Source of the DNA: Woeseiaceae bacterium
GTDB lineage: Bacteria; Pseudomonadota; Gammaproteobacteria; Steroidobacterales; Woeseiaceae
DNA length: 64,000 bases
NCBI GenBank assembly: GCA_021773095.1
Contig: JAJFKR010000029.1
Location: 1 to 64,000, forward strand
Reading direction: 5' to 3'
Positions 62,801-64,000 of the stretch are shown here, piece after piece; positions within the stretch are counted from its first letter, which is position 1, and each line of letters begins with the position of its first letter. The position numbers and the translations under genes are program-made. The notes below the pieces were generated by a model that searched no databases, was not told where the DNA came from, and saw only the letters and a list, made by a program, of their open reading frames with translations.

Positions 62801-64000
62801 CGGCGTCGTGCTTGAAAAGCGTCCTGTTACTGCCGACAGAGTAGACGACACCGACAGCGTCGACCGCAATGGCCCGGGCGTCCGGGGAAATATTGAATGA
62901 GGAGACGACCGAATAATCGGCGGCCTGAATCTTGTCGACCTGGCCCCCGGTTGCCTGCAATCCGTAGAGGAAGCTGTCCTTTCCTTCTTCCAGGTCGATG
63001 TATTGCCGGCCGCGCAACACCGTGTCGACGTAGCGGCCACGAGGCTCATAAATCGCCACACCATGGTCGCTGACCGCGTCGGTAACCAGGAACTGACTGC
63101 CAAATGGTGTCGCGACAGGTCTTTGAAGGCCCGCATGGATAACGGTGTCTGTTTCGTTCGTAAGCGGGTCGAACGAGCGGATGCGCGGGCCCTGCACGAT
63201 GACGACTTTATTATCGTTCGCTTGCCTGAGGTCGAACGACCAGCTACCTGACTCTTCATCCAGCAACAGCCGGGATTCGAGTCCAACCGGGTCTGTCTCC
63301 CACATTTTTGCGCCGTTGAAGACCACGGCATTGGCGTCGTTGCCTGCGGCGGGGCGTGGGACGTGATAGCGCAGGTTGTCGATGAGGGCATGCGCGGATG
63401 GAACGTTCTGGCGCAGGATGAATGAGAAGGATATGACATGTTCGCCGGGCGGGACGGGGACGAGAATTTCGCGCCATTCGGTACCGGTATAGGACGATCC
63501 GAGTTGCAGTTCGCCATCGATGCGTACGGAAATCTGCCCGACAATGCCCGGAAAGTCTTCGACGACCCTGGCATCGAACACCAGCTCGCCGGCGACAAAA
63601 TCACCGGCCCACTCGATGAGAGCCTCGCGAAAGACGGCGACAGGATCCGACCGGAGTGCATGGGAGCCCTCCGTGGCCTCGCCGGCAACTGCAGACCATT
63701 GGGCCAGTGTATTCTCCGATGCGCGCCAGCCTGCCGGCAGCCCGAATTCGAAGGATTCGTAGTAGTTACGAGTAGCAGTGCCAGAGTCCGACGGATCTGC
63801 GGGATTCGAGAAATACCGGTCGACTTCGTCGCGATCACGCACACCATCGCCATCAGAATCAGCGCTGAGGGGGTGGCTGCCATGCGTAAGCAATTCCTCA
63901 CCGTCACCCAGTCCGTCATCGTCGGTATCGAAGAGCGCAGGGTCGGTGAAATAGACATTGAGCTCGTCGGCGTCGCGAATCTCGTCGCCGTCGGTGTCGA
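59889..64000 (-). CDS. Giant TSP3-repeat protein with GlyGly-CTERM (partial)
   Basis: The frame is open to the right edge, so the N-terminus is missing; at least 1369 residues are visible. Calcium-binding thrombospondin type 3 repeats (DxDxDGxxDxxE; for example DSDGDGVRDRDEVDRYFSNP) occur in three groups, near the visible start, in the middle and near the end. Between them are a carbohydrate-binding-like domain and propeller strands of PQQ type (AALDTITGARQWQSELTD; GTVYVLSRQLDFSSDLWALD). The C-terminus has a proline spacer, then GGGGGGGAWSLLFVLVLALI and RRR: a GlyGly-CTERM tail. It is probably a rigid Ca2+-dependent surface or secreted protein. Confidence 0.88.
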   Translation of the reverse strand, partial: DTDGDEIRDADELNVYFTDPALFDTDDDGLGDGEELLTHGSHPLSADSDGDGVRDRDEVDRYFSNPADPSDSGTATRNYYESFEFGLPAGWRASENTLAQWSAVAGEATEGSHALRSDPVAVFREALIEWAGDFVAGELVFDARVVEDFPGIVGQISVRIDGELQLGSSYTGTEWREILVPVPPGEHVISFSFILRQNVPSAHALIDNLRYHVPRPAAGNDANAVVFNGAKMWETDPVGLESRLLLDEESGSWSFDLRQANDNKVVIVQGPRIRSFDPLTNETDTVIHAGLQRPVATPFGSQFLVTDAVSDHGVAIYEPRGRYVDTVLRGRQYIDLEEGKDSFLYGLQATGGQVDKIQAADYSVVSSFNISPDARAIAVDAVGVVYSVGSNRTLFKHDAGGTLLGSLQVFSGDALTSISLGDAGQLWIGTDCSCASSIRTVGLSSTDLSGFDFLEFDFFTNFSETIPDAVSRGGTDRDGDGIPDWWERSHGLSERNAADSAIDEDGDGFTALEEFGLDTHPLLADSDFDGLTDNAELAIHFSDPLAYDTDFDGLSDGEEALTFGTDPSVRDTDNDGLTDREEVRLHSSDPLDPDTDNDSMGDGWEVDNALDPLNAADATLDPDADGLDNAGEFAAGSDILVADSDGDGLFDGEEVNIHGTSPISRDTDDDLLVDKWEIDNGLNALDANDADTDPDSDLFNNVEEFYGGSDPQSAASFPVAAAWTTHQGGPKHNGYVPFVTKAVDFRLKWTSSPLDIPSSLIHQAVSRDNVAWVVAQDGTGATFVAALDTITGARQWQSELTDAQVVSPIALSDGTVYVLSRQLDFSSDLWALDSATGALRFRASFPRADSLNFAPTPFAGNVYAVTDATASGTGITRIGGDTGTLDWFVRFFGNWNSAVTVDNGSVYYFERGRLQTVNVQTGDVAIITSEVPDTSIAREFTPVIGGFDKILGNFQDGLAQYDLDAQNLDWTVSGSFNGPPVTANGVVYATTSFDLIAFDERTGAELWRWTALPDIVGPIIVTTEHVFLSTFTDVHAISLDTHISVWSHPVQGKLSLGNNGTIFITGAAPGESPEIIAIDLAGDQDTDGMPDFWEDRFGLDKNDPSDAASDSDGDGLFNLDEYLSGTDPLDTDSDADGLTDGDEVNLHGTNPVTADSDFDGLTDFDELTTYLTDPTSADSDGDRMPDGWEVDNALDPVVDDALNDPDVDNLDNVTEYGLSTDPNNSDTDSDGMPDGWEVDNNLDPLTDDAGNDPDADNLDNVTENGLSTDPNNSDTDNDGMPDGWEVDNNLDPLTDDAAGDPDSDGISNLDEFRAGTDPHVAPPPPPPLPPPPQNNGGGGGGGAWSLLFVLVLALIRRRQVAMGGRPWTE
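60095..60470 (-). repeat. 144-bp tandem repeat coding for TSP3 units
   Basis: A 48-residue unit (MPDGWEVDNNLDPLTDD with about 30 further residues) occurs nearly three times; the DNA period is 144 bp (for example the same 45-bp block at 60117 and 60261). The first two copies are almost identical, so copy number may vary by recombination. Confidence 0.75.

Overview
The window reads as a chromosome segment of a gammaproteobacterium, probably marine. Large TonB-dependent receptors, GlyGly-CTERM surface proteins, TPR-sulfotransferases, a Na+-coupled amino-acid transporter and a gammaproteobacterial-type tRNA-Phe tail all point that way. The lineage is an inference; no rRNA or complete tRNA is present.

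Positions 1-18067 form a genomic island made of cassettes. Three direct repeats (11851-12008, 14378-14570, 17875-18067) each end in the 3' half of a tRNA-Phe gene, from the anticodon loop to CCA, without the 5' half. Such tails are what integration into a tRNA gene leaves behind. The intact tRNA-Phe should lie left of the window, and no integrase is visible. Two of the three tails carry the same 36-bp hairpin-bearing insert in the T loop. The cargo is defence-like: a Fic AMPylase with four operator-like palindromes and a decayed hsdM; a coupled methyltransferase / DEAD-box helicase / GIY-YIG nuclease operon (2469-8483); a three-gene operon of a small protein, a HEXXH metalloprotease and a dCTP-deaminase-fold protein (9390-11753); an AbiE-type toxin-antitoxin pair; a SEC-C protein; two metallophosphoesterases (one gutted); and an MntA antitoxin with only a stub of its HepT toxin.

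Positions 18156-24939 look like ordinary chromosome: a TonB receptor, an Fe-S membrane protein, and a PLP decarboxylase next to a Na+ symporter. Positions 25054-35822 are a second defence island. A type I restriction-modification operon runs half-HsdS, HsdM, HsdS, YecA/SEC-C protein, Abi (HEPN) protein, HsdR, M48-type metallopeptidase. A divergent AbiEi/AbiEii pair sits beside it.

Positions 35928-51567 hold two TPR-sulfotransferases around a trigger-factor-like chaperone without its isomerase domain and a TonB receptor, then a C69-like dipeptidase whose nucleophile appears to be Ser, a secreted M12B-type metalloprotease with a GlyGly-CTERM tail, and a MacAB/DevBCA-like ABC exporter. Positions 51791-64000 (minus strand) encode secreted hydrolases: two YtcJ-like amidohydrolases (one frameshifted), an exported ureohydrolase homologue lacking one metal ligand, a large Cys-rich propeller-like protein, and a giant thrombospondin-type-3-repeat protein that runs off the right edge.

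The best candidates for undescribed systems are the small protein-metalloprotease-Dcd-like operon, the methyltransferase-helicase-GIY-YIG operon, and the tRNA-tail cassette array itself.
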